This document shows positions 11,422 to 11,569 of a stretch of DNA of 11,569 nt, piece by piece. The stretch's first letter is position 1. The number at the start of each line of letters is the position of its first letter. Origin of the DNA: an uncultured Mycoplasma sp. (GTDB taxonomy: Bacteria; Bacillota_I; Bacilli_A; RF39; UBA660); the NCBI GenBank assembly GCA_947388575.1, contig CANDSI010000016.1:1-11569 (forward strand), given 5' to 3'. The position numbers were made by a program, and so were the translations under genes. The notes beneath the pieces are model-generated. The model was not told the origin of the DNA. It saw only the letters and a list, made by a program, of their open reading frames with translations, and searched no databases.

Positions 11422-11569
11422 AATAGTTTTATTAAGTCTACGAGTAACTTCAAATAATGGTTCTGCATCTTCTATAATAAAAGTATTTGGAAAAGCGGTA
11501 GACTACTGAATATTTCCTTCTTTATAAATCGAATCTGTTGCAGAGTTAGTTGAAAAATAGGATGGCAAT
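11422..11569 (-). pseudogene. Upstream extension of the 10354 frame, interrupted by an in-frame TAG
   Basis: Reading the minus strand in the frame of the 10354 gene, codons 11502-11422 give STAFPNTFIIEDAEPLFEVT and on into the gene, with no ATG, GTG or TTG before 11421. Immediately upstream is TAG (11505-11503), and above it the same frame stays open to the window edge (ending TNSATDSIYKEGNIQ). AGAAGGA (11522-11516) looks like a ribosome site, but no usual start codon follows it at a proper distance. This is either one gene broken by an amber codon, two adjacent genes with an unusual start, or a sequence error. The window ends too soon to decide. Confidence 0.5.

Noticed and set aside
1..11569. 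CRISPR array, insertion sequence, tRNA or rRNA gene, phage genes
   Set aside because: Both strands were read without finding regularly spaced repeats, transposase or integrase motifs, inverted terminal repeats or tRNA-like cloverleaf sequences with a conserved TTCGA arm.

Overview
The window is a very AT-rich, tightly packed bacterial segment. Nearly all genes lie on the minus strand; only one small gene (551-895) is on the plus strand. A T-box leader, strong Shine-Dalgarno sites (AGGAGG and GGTGAT types), TTGACT-N17-TATACT-type promoters, short intrinsic terminators, a YtxG/YtxH-like pair and a Cse60-like protein all point to a low-GC Firmicute. The compact layout and the Listeria-Bacteroides-repeat surface protein suggest an uncultured gut lineage near RF39/Erysipelotrichales; that placement is inference. 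Trp is encoded by TGG and no TGA interrupts a gene, so the standard code fits.

Layout on the minus strand, left to right. 1-491 is the N-terminal 163 residues of the tRNA m7G46 methyltransferase TrmB. It is divergent from a small Asn/Pro-rich coiled-coil protein (551-895, plus strand) with its own terminator. Next come a 56-residue Cse60-like protein (914-1084), a stand-alone CinA C-terminal/PncC amidase (1118-1576) and a Gly/Pro/Tyr-rich small protein (1639-1890). The 1915-2055 spacer holds a candidate promoter, a hairpin followed by a T run, and the terminator of the next operon.

The 2056-4864 operon is transcribed T-box leader -> M29 aminopeptidase -> tyrosyl-tRNA synthetase -> 76-residue basic protein, with 1-2 nt junctions. 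A peptidase and an aminoacyl-tRNA synthetase thus share one tRNA-sensing leader, linking amino-acid release from peptides to tRNA charging. The T-box core is clear, but no strong terminator follows it; its 3' strand is complementary to the aminopeptidase Shine-Dalgarno.

Upstream, 4865-6898 encodes a 677-residue membrane-anchored protein with four Flg_new/InlB-B-type repeats and many cysteines, driven by a near-consensus sigma-A promoter. Between that promoter and the terminator of the next operon sits a roughly 90-nt element with its own hairpin/T-run, a candidate small RNA.

7087-9528 is an envelope operon: lipoprotein -> 323-residue acidic protein with a SepF-like amphipathic N-terminus -> DUF948/YtxG-like membrane protein -> YtxH-like protein. 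Its junctions are overlapping or nearly so. Its promoter overlaps the terminator of the preceding gene.

The right end has two unrecognised genes. The 245-residue protein (9557-10294) carries an internal duplication. The 355-codon frame (10354-11421) has a transglutaminase-like Cys/His/Asp arrangement. Its coding frame continues upstream without a convincing start and meets an in-frame TAG at 11503-11505, so it is either disrupted or wrongly delimited here.
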